From positions 248,001-312,000 of the forward strand of contig CAWEHB010000005.1 of the NCBI GenBank assembly GCA_963808705.1: a DNA stretch of 64,000 nucleotides. Reading direction: 5' to 3'. Positions 51,010 to 59,584 of this stretch are shown piece after piece. The translations under genes were made by a program, and so were the position numbers. Below the pieces are notes generated by a model that did no database searches, was not told the origin of the DNA, and worked only from the letters and a program-made list of their open reading frames with translations. The number at the start of each line of letters is the position of its first letter. The first letter of the stretch is position 1. This DNA comes from JASHPR01 sp963808705. Lineage in GTDB: Bacteria; Actinomycetota; Actinomycetes; Streptosporangiales; Streptosporangiaceae.

Positions 51010-51588
51010 CCAACCCGGTCCGGCCGCACACGAGCCAACGCCGAGCCCAGTGAGCTTGAGGATGCGCCCCTGCTCGCCGGCACGCCAGAATGTCCCATCT
51101 CGGCGCTGCATCTGACCCAGGGCCGCGCGCGCCAGCGGGCCGCGTCCTCGCTGCCGGAGCCCTTGCCGGCAGGGAGCCATTCGCCGGACTCCGCGATGCT
51201 AGGAAATTCGGCAGGAAGGCCGGGCGCGACCGCCAGGCCTGACCGGGCTCGGCATCCCCTAACCCGCCGCCAGCCTCGTTGCGCGCCAAAGACAAACGGC
51301 GGCAAGCGCGCCCTCCGGTCGTGATCAGCCGCCGGAGGCATCCCGAATCCACGGGCGGCATCCACCACCATCCGGCCCGAAGGGCCGCCCTTGACGCGGC
51401 GGCTGCGGGCCGGGACGCCGGGCCAGGCAGACGAGCTGTGTTGTCGGCCGGCCGCCGCTGGTGTGCGCCGCGCCATTGATGCGGTGGTCGCCGGTCACGG
51501 CCTGCCCTTGTCTCGGTTGCTGGCCGGTTGCGCAGCGACGGCGGCAGGTCACTGCTGCCCGGCGCTGTCCGGCTCGTAAGCTGAGACA
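51010..51588. other. No recognisable gene
   Basis: About 580 bp after the lipid operon. Open frames on both strands lack motifs and look like high-GC noise. No clear hairpin terminator was found. Confidence 0.45.
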
Positions 51589-51856
51589 GTGCCCTGGCCG
51601 CGCCTGATCGCAGATGACCTGGTGGTGCTGCACGGCCGCTGCGGGCGGCGGTTCGCGGCGCTCGTCGCGGGCGTGGGCCCGGGCCACCGGGCAAGACGAC
51701 ACACTCGACCCCGGTGCCGTCGCGCTGCTGCTTCCCTGGGCCGAAGCCAACGCCGCCCTGCTGGAAGCATCGGGCCTGTTCGGCTCACCCATCGACACCG
51801 GCCCCGGCGCCCCCGACGACGCCCGCCTGCTCGGTCTGCTCGGCCGCACCGCCTAA
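51589..51856 (+). pseudogene. Small hypothetical protein, frameshifted
   Basis: GTG 51589 gives PWPRLIADDLVVLHGRCGRR FAALVAGVG; near 51680 a frame change leads into TGQDDTLDPGAVALLLPWAE, ANAALLEASGLFGSPIDTGP and GAPDDARLLGLLGRTA to the stop at 51856. Read together they make a plausible ~85-aa acidic helical protein. Family unknown; a one-base error would restore it. Confidence 0.5.
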
Positions 51857-52139
51857 CCCAGGCCCTCCACGTGACCCGGGTCCGGGCCCGGCGCGTGACC
51901 AGACCGCCGGACTGGGGGGTGTCCAGAGTCTGCCAGGCCCGGCGGCGGGCATGGGGGTTTGGCGGGCCTGACCCTAAGGAGCCAGCCATGCACTACCTCG
52001 TCACAATCACCCCGACCATCCCAGCCGCCGACCCTCTCGACGCCGCCCCCGCCGGCCCGGACCGCTGTTCGAGTTCATCGCCGACCACTACCAGCCGACC
52101 ATGTTCTGGGTAGCGGCCGGGCGCGCTCAGCATCCTGGA

Positions 52140-52381
52140 TCATCAACGTGACCGGCGCCGCCCAACTGCACGAACTCACCCACATCGCCGCCGCCTGGAA
52201 GACGCTGCCGAGCTGGTACATGGTCGCCAGCAACGATCACGCGATCCCGCCGGTGGCGGAGCGGGCGATGGCGGCCCGAGCCGGTGCGCACACGGTCGAG
52301 ATCAGCAGCTCCCACGTTGCCTTCATCAGCCACCCGCAGGAGACCGTCGATCTCATACTGGCCGCCGTACAGGGCAGCTGA
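52140..52381 (+). pseudogene. Alpha/beta hydrolase C-terminal fragment
   Basis: Reads IAAAWKTLPSWYMVASNDHA, IPPVAERAMAARAGAHTVEI, SSSHVAFISHPQETVDLILA. The Asp in ASNDHAIPP and the His in SSHVAFISHP are the last two members of the catalytic triad. The nucleophile half is missing. A short open stretch upstream (ATG 51988, MHYLVTITPTIPAADP) may be its displaced start or an unrelated fragment. Confidence 0.7.
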
Positions 52382-52697
52382 CGCCACTACCTGGCCGGAA
52401 CAGTTCGGTCCGCGTTCACGTGAGATCCCCGCGTTGCGCCCTCACCGGCAGATCCGGGCGTGTCACGAGCCTGCTGGATTGTGCCGTGCGAGCCCTGCGG
52501 CCGACTAGCATCATGCCGAGTACAGGCAGCGCGAGCTACGACCGGCCGGACCTGGCAGCCGCCCGTCCTGACCGTCATGCGCCTGTTTCAGCTTCTGAAT
52601 TTCTCGTACAGCGCAATGGCGATGGCCCGGATATAAACTCTAATAATCGCCCGTTAACTGCCGAAACATTCGCTATTGGCGCAGTTTGAAGGTAAAA

Positions 52698-52722
52698 TGA
52701 CCTTGGAGGTCAAGTGACCTCC
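52698..52722. promoter_or_regulatory. Cluster of three TGACCT/AGGTCA operator half-sites
   Basis: TGACCT (52698-52703), TGG, AGGTCA (52707-52712), AG, TGACCT (52715-52720): two overlapping palindromes sharing the middle half-site, GGAGGTCA-AG-TGACCTCC being perfect. It lies 28 bp upstream of a small ORF and just after an AT-rich stretch (52630-52660). A GntR- or TetR-like operator is suggested. Confidence 0.6.
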
Positions 52723-52749
52723 CGCCACCACCGCCACGAAAGGCCAGCG

Positions 52750-52836
52750 ATGCGAAGCATGCGCTCAGTCAAGGCCGCCAGCGGCGCCGCAATCCGCAGG
52801 CACGACCGCCGCGTCATCGCAGGACAGGCGGCCTGA
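52750..52836 (+). CDS. 28-aa basic peptide downstream of operator
   Basis: ATG 52750 with GAAAGG upstream: MRSMRSVKAASGAAIRRHDR then RVIAGQAA and a stop. Too short to classify. Its strength is the context: a good ribosome site and an operator-like palindrome immediately upstream. It could be a leader peptide or a truncated gene start. Confidence 0.35.
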   Translation: MRSMRSVKAASGAAIRRHDRRVIAGQAA

Positions 52837-53023
52837 TCCGCCAGTCGCTTGCCGTCGTCACGATCGGCGCCGTCAAGCCCGAATCAAGGAAGCAGCAGGC
52901 CACGCAAGGCGCTGGCCGCACTGGAGCCACAGCCGGGGAACTACGTCAGCCCCGGACCACCGATCACGTCCGGGCTAGCGTCGTCGAACTGGCCGCCCGG
53001 TCCGAGCAAGCGGAGAGGAGCCT

Positions 53024-53443
53024 GTGAGCCAAATGGCCGCCAACGACCGCATCGACCGCACCGACCAAGAGCGTGCCACCATCGCGGCTGGCAAGGAAGC
53101 CGGGCACTCAGCCGCGCAGATCCTCGCCACCATGCAGGCGCAGGGCGACGGGAAACTCGTCAGCTTTAGCGCTGGCCGCATCCTTGGGGCCGCGCTTAAA
53201 GAGGTACAGGCCGCTGGCAAGGCCGCCGGGAAGTCTCCGCGCCAGGTCTCTCAAATGTTCGGAGCTGACCAGAAAGCCGGGAAAGACGCGATGGCCCGCT
53301 ACCGGCCGGTCAGGGCCGAGCCCGTGCATCCTCGCGTTCAGTGCAGCTACGGCACGACCATGAACACGCCTGACCTGGACCGCTGCGACCACTGCGGAGC
53401 GCCGGTCAGCAAGCACACCGCCCAGCCGCGATGGAGATCCTGA
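53024..53443 (+). CDS. Hypothetical protein with C-terminal CxxC knuckle
   Basis: 139 aa, GTG 53024 (GGAG upstream) or ATG 53033. The helical N-terminal region (ERATIAAGKEAGHSAAQILA, FSAGRILGAALKEVQAAGKA, SPRQVSQMFGADQKAGKDAM) has Lys/Ala repeats. The tail has LDRCDHCGAPVSKH, a single CxxC that could be half of a zinc ribbon. No family recognised. It may be encoded downstream of the operator-controlled peptide on the same strand. Confidence 0.45.
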   Translation: MSQMAANDRIDRTDQERATIAAGKEAGHSAAQILATMQAQGDGKLVSFSAGRILGAALKEVQAAGKAAGKSPRQVSQMFGADQKAGKDAMARYRPVRAEPVHPRVQCSYGTTMNTPDLDRCDHCGAPVSKHTAQPRWRS

Positions 53444-53710
53444 CGAGCTGCGCTTGATCACCACCTTGTAGCCCGCCGCCAGGGCTGGGGAACGCGTCAG
53501 CCAGCCACAGGCGATAGCCGAACTCGAAGATCCGCCGCCAGCTGTCCACCGGTCGTGCTCGTCAAGGCGGCGGCCCCACCGGGCTCTGCCTCGGAGGCCC
53601 GCCGCCCGGCGCATCCGCGCCGTCGCGTGAAACGGGACGGCGCACGCGCCGTCCCGTTTCACCTAAGCCGCCGTGTCGAGCACAGCCGACGTGGCCCCCC
53701 GTGTCGGGCG

Positions 53711-53985
53711 TCAGCCCTTGATTATGTTGTGAACGGGCGAGGGCTGCGGCTGGCCAGGGTCAGCCCCTAGGTCTTTCATGATCGGCAGCAGCGTCTTCCC
53801 GAAGGCCTGGAATGTCGCCTCAGATTCCCACACGTCGAATACCTGGATCAGGCCGTCCGCTTCCATAGCCACGTGGTACAGCCTTCCGGGGGGCGACCCG
53901 GCGCCAGCCTCCTCGAGCCGCTTGATTGTGTCGTCGTACCGCGCCGGCGTGAACGAACTGGGCGTGAAGTACATGCCGAGTGCCA
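53711..53985 (-). CDS. ABM-like (dimeric alpha/beta barrel) small protein
   Basis: 91 aa from ATG 53985, with GAGGGGAA upstream; the frame opens earlier but this start has the ribosome site. MALGMYFTPSSFTPARYDDT, IKRLEEAGAGSPPGRLYHVA, LIQVFDVWESEATFQAFGKT, LLPIMKDLG. The pattern of two strands and the V(F/Y)DVWES motif matches small antibiotic-biosynthesis-monooxygenase-like proteins in actinobacteria. Function unknown. Intact. Confidence 0.75.
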
Positions 53986-54879
53986 TGTTTACGGTTCCCC
54001 TCAACATCTCACGATTCTCGTCACAGGCAACACTGCCGGCTCCGGACCGCGGATTAAGACAAATCCTAGCGGAATACGTTCCTGATTGCAAATTAAGCGA
54101 AAATCTCTCTCGCAATGTTCTGGATGTGATCATTCTCTGATGACTGGCTCTAATTTCCTGGTAGATATGCGGATTTCCCGGTAGAAATGCCTGCGGGGCT
54201 TGCTATTTTCAGGCCAGGAACGGGTGAGGAGGCGGGGGTCACCTACGGTCAACCGCACCGCCAGGTGAGTGCGCCCTGAGCTGGGCAGCGGCGCTGCGCG
54301 CAGCCCCGAAACCAGGGATTTGCCCGAACAGACGTGCGGATTGTCAGCGGCCGGGAGCAGGTCCAGCATCGCTGCCGCCGGGGCCGCAGCCACGGGCCTC
54401 CGCGTTCGCGCGGGCCCGGCGTGCCGCCGAGCTGATGCCGTGACTCGTGAGGACGGCGTGGCGGCAACGCCGCTCCAGGCCAAACGCGACGCCCCAGCTG
54501 AATAAAGCGACGGGCAGGCCGTTTCCATGCGTCATCGAATCGCAGCTTGGGAACTGACATTCGTGACTGCCGCTGGGCCAGAGCGGGCGAGATCGAACAC
54601 CACGGGCTCTCGGTCCGCCGCTGGATCGGTCCTGCACTCTTCGCGGACATTCACCCGGTGGCGCGAATGCATAACATACGGGACTGGCCATTCGCACGTT
54701 GGACCATAACTTGGGCGGCTAGGCGGCCAACTACGCGAAACCGGTTGATAACCGCGCGCCGACCCGCCTGATGGACGTCAATCCGGTTGCCGGTGCGGCC
54801 GCTTATGCCGCGCCTGATCGTCTCATTCTGTGCGGGCTGGCGGGTTGGCTTGTCGGCGCGGGGCCGGGGCGCGCGGCGT
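53986..54879. other. About 900 bp without a recognisable gene
   Basis: It contains a locally AT-rich stretch at 54050-54180 (AAATCCTAGCGG, AATTAAGCGAAAATC, CTAATTTCC), probably the promoter of the ABM-like gene, and otherwise GC-rich text whose open frames show no motif. Confidence 0.45.
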
Positions 54880-55035
54880 TCAGGAGGGGACGGGACCGGC
54901 CACCGGCGAGGGGTGTTCCAGCACGGTCTTGAGCCGGCGGTGATCGGCCTTGACCTGCCTGCGGACGCCGGCGGCCATCACCGGCGCGAGCAGCCGGAAA
55001 AGGCCATGGGGTTCGGCGGTTGCGCTCATCGAGAC
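54880..55035 (-). pseudogene. SRPBCC/polyketide-cyclase C-terminal fragment
   Basis: Reads TRVSMSATAEPHGLFRLLAP, VMAAGVRRQVKADHRRLKTV, LEHPSP and stops at 54880, the last strand and long C-terminal helix of SRPBCC proteins (consensus AEPHGLFRLxAPLLxxxVRRQ). The N-terminal two thirds are missing. Confidence 0.65.
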
Positions 55036-55044
55036 GCGGGTCCT

Positions 55045-55500
55045 GTCCCCGGCCGGCTCGCCGCCGGCGCGGGCGTGTCCCGGGCCACCCTGTACCGCCA
55101 TTTCGCGTCGGTCACCGACCTGCTGGACGGCGTGGCCGCCGACCTGCTCGCCCGCGCCCGCTTCGACCGGCTGCTCGCCGCCCTGGAACTCGGCGACCCG
55201 GCCGAGGCGCTCCGCGAGGTCACCGTCGCCGGAACCGGGATCTGGGCCATCGACACCACGCTGGTGCGTAACCTGTTCAGCCTGGCCCGCGCCCAGCCCG
55301 AGGCGCTCCCGGTCATCGCCCAGCTCGAGACCGGGCGCCTGGGCGCCATGGAGCACCTGGCCGCCCGCCTGCAGCAGGCCGGCCTGCGCGACGGCCTGGA
55401 CCGCGACCGCGCCGCCGACCTCCTGCTGGTCATCACCGCCTTCGCCGCCTGGGACGAGCTCGTCACCACCCGCCACCGCTCCCCGGAGCCCGGGGGCGTA
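55045..55500 (+). pseudogene. TetR-family regulator truncated at both ends
   Basis: Starts abruptly in the recognition helix (GAGVSRATLYRHFASVTDLL) and continues DGVAADLLARARFDRLLAAL, NLFSLARAQPEALPVIAQLE, RDRAADLLLVITAFAAWDEL, VTTRHRSPEPG. The first ~35 residues (helices 1-2 of the HTH) and the C-terminal end are missing, and the frame then runs antisense through ppk2. Not functional. Confidence 0.7.
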
Positions 55501-55563
55501 GTCAACGGCGCCGAGCGCACTGACGTGACTCGCCTCGTCCCCTGTGTGGCCTTACCCGGCGGC

Positions 55564-56526
55564 TCACGGGCCGGGGAACTTGAGGCCGGGGAACTTGAGG
55601 TCGGGGTTTTGCTCGGACAGCACCGACGGCGGCCCGATGAGCATCTTGTCCGGTTCCCCGATGGCCTCCTCGTCCTTGCCGTCGTAGTCGAACTTCCTCA
55701 GCACGTGCTTGATCGCCTCGAGCCTGGCCCGTTTCTTGTCGTTGCTCTTGACCACCGTCCACGGAGCCCATTCCGTCTCGGTGTAGTGGAACATCGCCTC
55801 CTTGGCGTCGGTGTAGGCGTCCCACTTGTCCAGCGACTCGATGTCGATCGGGCTCAGCTTCCATTGCCGCACCGGGTCGACCCGGCGGATGATGAAGCGC
55901 GTGCGCTGCTCGGAGCGCGTCACCGAGAACCAGAACTTCGTCAGGTGCAGCCCGGACCGGACCAGCATCCGCTCGAACTCCGGTGCCTCCGCCATGAACT
56001 CCCGGTACTGCTCGTCCGTGCAGAACCCCATCACCCGCTCCACGCCCGCCCGGTTGTACCAGGAACGGTCGAACATCACGATCTCGCCGGCCGCGGGCAG
56101 GTGCGGCGCGTAACGCTGGAAGTACCACTGGGTCTGCTCGCGCTCGCTTGGCTTGGTCAGCGCCACGACCGTGGCGCCGCGGGGGTTCAGGTGCTCGGTA
56201 AACCGTTTGATCGTGCCGCCCTTGCCGGCCGCGTCGCGGCCCTCGAACACGATCACGATGTGCTCGCCGGCGGATTTCACCCAGTTCTGCAGCTTGACGA
56301 GCTCGACCTGAAGCGGACGCTTGAGGTACTCGTACTCGGCCCGCGGCATCTTCTCGGGGTACGGGTAGTCCTCGCGCCAGGTGTCGACGATCCGGCCGTC
56401 CGGCCAGCGCAGCACCGGGTCGTCATGCTCATCGTCGTCTTCGACGGTCAGGCCGGCTATCAGGACCGGATCGGACGCCCAGTCCTCCGGCAGCGCGTTG
56501 AACTCGGAAGCGGATTCACTGCTCAT
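55564..56526 (-). CDS. ppk2: Polyphosphate kinase 2
   Basis: 320 aa from ATG 56526. It transfers phosphate between polyphosphate and nucleoside mono/diphosphates in the cytoplasm. Motifs: EYLKRPLQVELVKLQNWVKS, VFEGRDAAGKGGTIKRFTEH (Walker A), PSEREQTQWYFQRYAPHLPA, GEIVMFDRSWYNRAGVERVM (Walker B and lid), WKLSPIDIESLDKWDAYTDA and APWTVVKSNDKKRARLEAIK. The N-terminal ~45 acidic residues are an extension. The C-terminal tail contains a short duplication (LKFPGLKFPG). Complete, in contrast to the collapsed copy at 3360-3765. Class I-like (ADP/GDP to ATP/GTP) is likely from single-domain form, not certain. Confidence 0.94.
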   Translation of the reverse strand: MSSESASEFNALPEDWASDPVLIAGLTVEDDDEHDDPVLRWPDGRIVDTWREDYPYPEKMPRAEYEYLKRPLQVELVKLQNWVKSAGEHIVIVFEGRDAAGKGGTIKRFTEHLNPRGATVVALTKPSEREQTQWYFQRYAPHLPAAGEIVMFDRSWYNRAGVERVMGFCTDEQYREFMAEAPEFERMLVRSGLHLTKFWFSVTRSEQRTRFIIRRVDPVRQWKLSPIDIESLDKWDAYTDAKEAMFHYTETEWAPWTVVKSNDKKRARLEAIKHVLRKFDYDGKDEEAIGEPDKMLIGPPSVLSEQNPDLKFPGLKFPGP

Positions 56527-56689
56527 GTCACTAGCACAGCGCATTCCCGCCTTGCGGTCACCAGCGGGGCAGGCCGCAAGCCCCTTCGAGGCCCATTTCC
56601 GCCGGCGATCACGTTCCGGCCGCACGGTGTTCAGTTCCCGGTCGCGTCGCCGAACACCACGACCGCCTCCTGCGCCCCACAAGGAACGG

Positions 56690-56920
56690 CTCCTTCTTCT
56701 GCGACCCGGCAGCCGACCGGCTGATGAACCTGGCAGACAGCCAGCAGGCAACCGACCCGGCCCAGGCCGCAGCAACATGGGCACGGGTCGACCGGGCCGT
56801 CACCGACGCGGCACCGTGGGTGACACTGGCCATCCTCAACACCTCGACTTCCTGTCCGCCCGGGTCACCAGTACCCGGCCGGATTGGGCGAGATGTTTGG
56901 AATCCTCCCTCAAGGTCTGA
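56690..56920 (+). pseudogene. ABC substrate-binding protein (family 5) C-terminal remnant
   Basis: Reads SFFCDPAADRLMNLADSQQA, TDPAQAAATWARVDRAVTDA, APWVTLAILNTS, then after a one-base shift LDFLSARVTSTRPDWARCLE. Compare the family end: CDPxxDxLIxQA, ATWAxVDRxVTDxAPxVPL, DFVSxRVGNYxxxPxW. Only the last ~75 of ~550 residues remain. Confidence 0.65.
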
Positions 56921-57124
56921 CCGGCGGCGTAGACCGGATGTCCTTCCCGCCGCTGGACGACTCCACGCCCGCCTGTCTGTGCGTGCCCGTGCTTGGTCGA
57001 TGACCGTGACGTGTCGATGGTGCGTGCGAGCCGCCCGGTTGGCTTGATAGGTGAATGCGCAGAGTCACCTGGAACTGGGACGAATGGGTACCTTGCGCGG
57101 TGGCGACATGGATCCGCCACCCAT

Positions 57125-57511
57125 CTATACGGCGGCGACGGTGATCGGCCGTGCGACGTGCTCAGTGAGGGCGGCGAGGTCGCGCGTATCGCTGGTCAGC
57201 ACGAGAGGGTCAGGGCAGGTGCTGGCGAATGCCGCCACGATGGCGTCGGTGGCCGAGATCGTCCCGGCACGCCTGGTCGCGGTGCGCAACCGTGCCGCTT
57301 CGCGCGCCTGGGACTGTGTCACGTCGCGGATCTGGCAGGCGCGCAGCAGCCTATTCGGGCGGAAATCGCGGCGATGGTCGCCGGTAAGCGCCTCAGCAAG
57401 GACAACCGCGGGAACCTGCGCCGGCCAGAGCCCGCGCCGCCGCAGTTCCATCAGCCGGGCGCGCTGGCCTGCCAGGGCGCTGACGCCTCCGGCGTCCAGG
57501 ACAAGCGTCAC
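57125..57511 (-). CDS. PIN-domain toxin (VapC-like)
   Basis: 128 aa, ATG 57511, overlapping the antitoxin stop by four bases (ATGA). PIN acidic residues: TLVLDAGGVSALAG (Asp ~6), PAVVLAEALTG (Glu ~38), TISATDAIVAAFAS (Asp ~93) and LVLTSDTRDLAALTEH (Asp ~111). Mg2+-dependent ribonuclease toxin, typically attacking tRNA or rRNA. Complete triad, normal length. Second gene of a two-gene toxin-antitoxin operon. Confidence 0.9.
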   Translation of the reverse strand: MTLVLDAGGVSALAGQRARLMELRRRGLWPAQVPAVVLAEALTGDHRRDFRPNRLLRACQIRDVTQSQAREAARLRTATRRAGTISATDAIVAAFASTCPDPLVLTSDTRDLAALTEHVARPITVAAV

Positions 57512-57780
57512 GCCGTGCGAGCCCGGCGCCCGGAGCCGGTGCGGCGCTGGCTGGCGGGCAGCAGCCGGTCAGCCCATTCCCGCGCGGCGGCCAGCTCGTG
57601 GTCAGGAACCGGCCCGAGCTCAGCGTCCAGCTCGGCCAGATAGGCATCCAGCTCCGCGGACTTGGCGCGCCGGTCGAGTTCCTCTGCCAAGGCCGCAGCG
57701 GCCAGCCGCGAGATGTTCAGGCCCTCAGCCCTGGCTTTGTCGAGCAGCTCATCGGCTACCGTGATGTTGACCCTTGCCAT
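57508..57780 (-). CDS. Antitoxin, CcdA/VapB-like
   Basis: About 90 aa from ATG 57780 (a second ATG two codons upstream at 57786). MARVNITVADELLDKARAEG is a ribbon-helix-helix-like N-terminus, followed by NISRLAAAALAEELDRRAKS and an acidic C-terminus (LDAYLAELDAELGPVPDHEL) that would wrap the toxin. An AT-rich TATACACATTCC-type sequence just upstream (57788-57799) is a promoter candidate and would be the autoregulated operator. Confidence 0.85.
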   Translation of the reverse strand: MARVNITVADELLDKARAEGLNISRLAAAALAEELDRRAKSAELDAYLAELDAELGPVPDHELAAAREWADRLLPASQRRTGSGRRARTA

Positions 57781-57799
57781 GCGCATACTATACACATTC

Positions 57800-58423
57800 C
57801 AGGAGAGAGCCGGGCTGAGGTCATGCCGATGACCGCGGTGCGGGACAGTACAGGACCAATGCTTTCATATCGGGCATAAATATGCATATCGGTAAGATCA
57901 GTTACGCAGCCGGGTTCTCAGGCGACTGGCGGAAGCACCCGGGCGGCCCTGCGGGGGTGCCGTTGCCGCGGTCGGCGTAGGTCGCTCGGCTCGTGGAGGA
58001 GGGAGGAGATCCGGAGCGGCAGGAAAGTACCGCAACAGGCTCGGACGCTGGGCCGACGCTTCGGCTAGCGATCTAATGGGCCATCTAGGCTTATATGATT
58101 TTTGCCAGTTCCGGATGTTATACGTCAGAATTAACTGGTTGTCGAGTACGGAGACCCCTGACATCTATCTGTCCCCCAGTATCCGGTGCCGAGCAGCACA
58201 AGTGGCGTTCAGAACGATCCATCGGGCCGTACCGACAGAACGAGTGCCGTTGACATGCGAGCCACGTCTCAATTGGGCGGTTACACGTGCGTCTGTCCGC
58301 GGCAAACCAATTACAGTACACTTCGTGACCTCGTGGACCGCTTTAGCTCGCGGTGGGCGGTGCGGGTGGCGGGGGCCAGAGCGTGGTCCTGTCACCAGGC
58401 GCTGGTTCGGGCATCCTCAAGAG
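57800..58423. other. Mixed-composition intergenic region with att-arm-like motif
   Basis: No recognisable gene in 620 bp. AT-rich patches at 57860-57905 (CATAAATATGCATATCGG) and 58085-58140 contrast with the GC-rich background. GGAAAGTACCGCAACAGGCT at 58022-58041, with the following CGGACGCTGG, resembles the arm-like motifs that flank the tRNA scar near 11223 and 11417. Confidence 0.5.
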
Positions 58424-58981
58424 ATGGAAGCCGGCAGGCGTACGGACTGCGGTGTGTGCGCGGCCGTGGACGTGCATTACCTGAGCACCGGCGGCGCCCG
58501 GGCCGCAGCCGTCGTGGCCGCTGATGCCGCCTTCGCACAGGTCCTGGCCGAACGCGTCGCGGTGGTACCCCAGGTGCCGCCGTACCGGCCGGGCGAGTTC
58601 TGCCTGCGTGAGCTCCCGCCGCTGCGCGCGGTCCTGGGCGCTGTTAGCGGGCTGGGCCTGCTGGTGGTGGACGGCTACGCCGATCTCGACCCCGGCGGCC
58701 GGCCCGGCCTGGGGGCGCATGCGCACGCCGAGTTCGGCATCCCGGTGATCGGCGTGGCCAAGTCCCGGTTCGGTACCGCTACCCATGCCGAGCCGGTGCT
58801 GCGCGGAACCTCGGTGCGCCCGTTGTTCGTCACCGCGGCCGGGATGCCCGGTGCCGACGCGGCGGACCTGGTGCGGCGCATGGCCGGACGGTATCGGCTG
58901 CCCGGCGCGCTGCGCCGTGCCGACGCGCTCGCGCGGGCGGGTCTGCCCGCAGCCGCACCGACCGGCCACCAGCAAGGCTGA
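58424..58981 (+). CDS. nfi: Endonuclease V
   Basis: 185 aa from ATG 58424. Cleaves DNA (or RNA) near deoxyinosine. CAAVDVHYLSTGGARAAAVV carries the first catalytic Asp; VPPYRPGEFCLRELPPLRAV the Tyr/Glu wedge and Glu; GLLVVDGYADLDPGGRPGLG the second Asp; AHAHAEFGIPVIGVAKSRF the Lys; RPLFVTAAGMPGADAADLVR the last helix. Slightly shorter than the E. coli enzyme (~220 aa) at the N-terminus, as in several actinobacteria. Complete catalytic set. No operon partner. Confidence 0.9.
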   Translation: MEAGRRTDCGVCAAVDVHYLSTGGARAAAVVAADAAFAQVLAERVAVVPQVPPYRPGEFCLRELPPLRAVLGAVSGLGLLVVDGYADLDPGGRPGLGAHAHAEFGIPVIGVAKSRFGTATHAEPVLRGTSVRPLFVTAAGMPGADAADLVRRMAGRYRLPGALRRADALARAGLPAAAPTGHQQG

Positions 58982-59098
58982 CTCATACCAACGCGCGGAA
59001 CGCTGATGAGCGAGTGCAGGTCCGCTCGTGCGGGTGCCCGCTGGCTGCCATAGCCTCTCGGCGGAAAGTGACGCACCCGTACCCTACGGTGCTGTGCC

Positions 59099-59302
59099 AT
59101 GGGCAAGGCTGCACGCGTTGTGGCGGCGCTGAAGAGAGACGGCTGGGTCGAGACCCGGCGCTCTGGCTCTCATCGGGTGCTGGTCAAGGGCGATCAGCAA
59201 CGCGTCTGGGCTTACCATGACGGTGTCGATCTCGGAGGCCCGGCGATGTCCAGGATCGCCCGCGATTACGGCTATACGGTTGATGAGCTGCGAAAACTGT
59301 AG
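59099..59302 (+). CDS. hicA: HicA-like mRNA interferase toxin
   Basis: 67 aa, ATG 59099 with no ribosome site, possibly leaderless. GKAARVVAALKRDGWVETRR, SGSHRVLVKGDQQRVWAYHD is the dsRBD-like HicA fold with the catalytic His in GSH. AMSRIARDYGYTVDELRKL ends the protein. It cleaves mRNA and tmRNA when free. It lies 11 bp upstream of the HicB-like gene, the usual toxin-first order. Confidence 0.9.
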   Translation: MGKAARVVAALKRDGWVETRRSGSHRVLVKGDQQRVWAYHDGVDLGGPAMSRIARDYGYTVDELRKL

Positions 59303-59313
59303 GATGACAAGCT

Positions 59314-59535
59314 ATGAGCGCACTGCGGGTCGAGCTGTTCTGGGACGAGGAGGCCGGCAACTGGCACTACCGCGTGCCGGCCCTGCATATCAACGGCGGG
59401 GGGACTGCGACTCGCGAGGAGGCCGAGCGGGAGTCCTTGTCAGCCATCGCTTTCGCGCTCGAGGGAGATCCACGAGACTATGATCCTTCGGCGGAAGCCG
59501 TCACCCTCGACGTGAGCGTCGCGCCAGCCGCCTGA
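59314..59535 (+). CDS. hicB: HicB-like antitoxin
   Basis: 73 aa, ATG 59314. LRVELFWDEEAGNWHYRVPA, LHINGGGTATREEAERESLS, AIAFALEGDPRDYD is the partial RNase H fold of HicB antitoxins. There is no C-terminal DNA-binding domain, so it is a short form. It neutralises the adjacent HicA-like toxin. Confidence 0.85.
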   Translation: MSALRVELFWDEEAGNWHYRVPALHINGGGTATREEAERESLSAIAFALEGDPRDYDPSAEAVTLDVSVAPAA

Positions 59536-59584
59536 ATTCGCCATCGCGGGCACGGCTGCCGGTCCGCCCGCTAGGCTGCCTGCC

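Noticed and set aside
54787..56724. A 645-codon plus-strand open frame
   Set aside because: Apart from the TetR fragment at its start it is antisense to the intact ppk2 gene; high-GC shadow frame.
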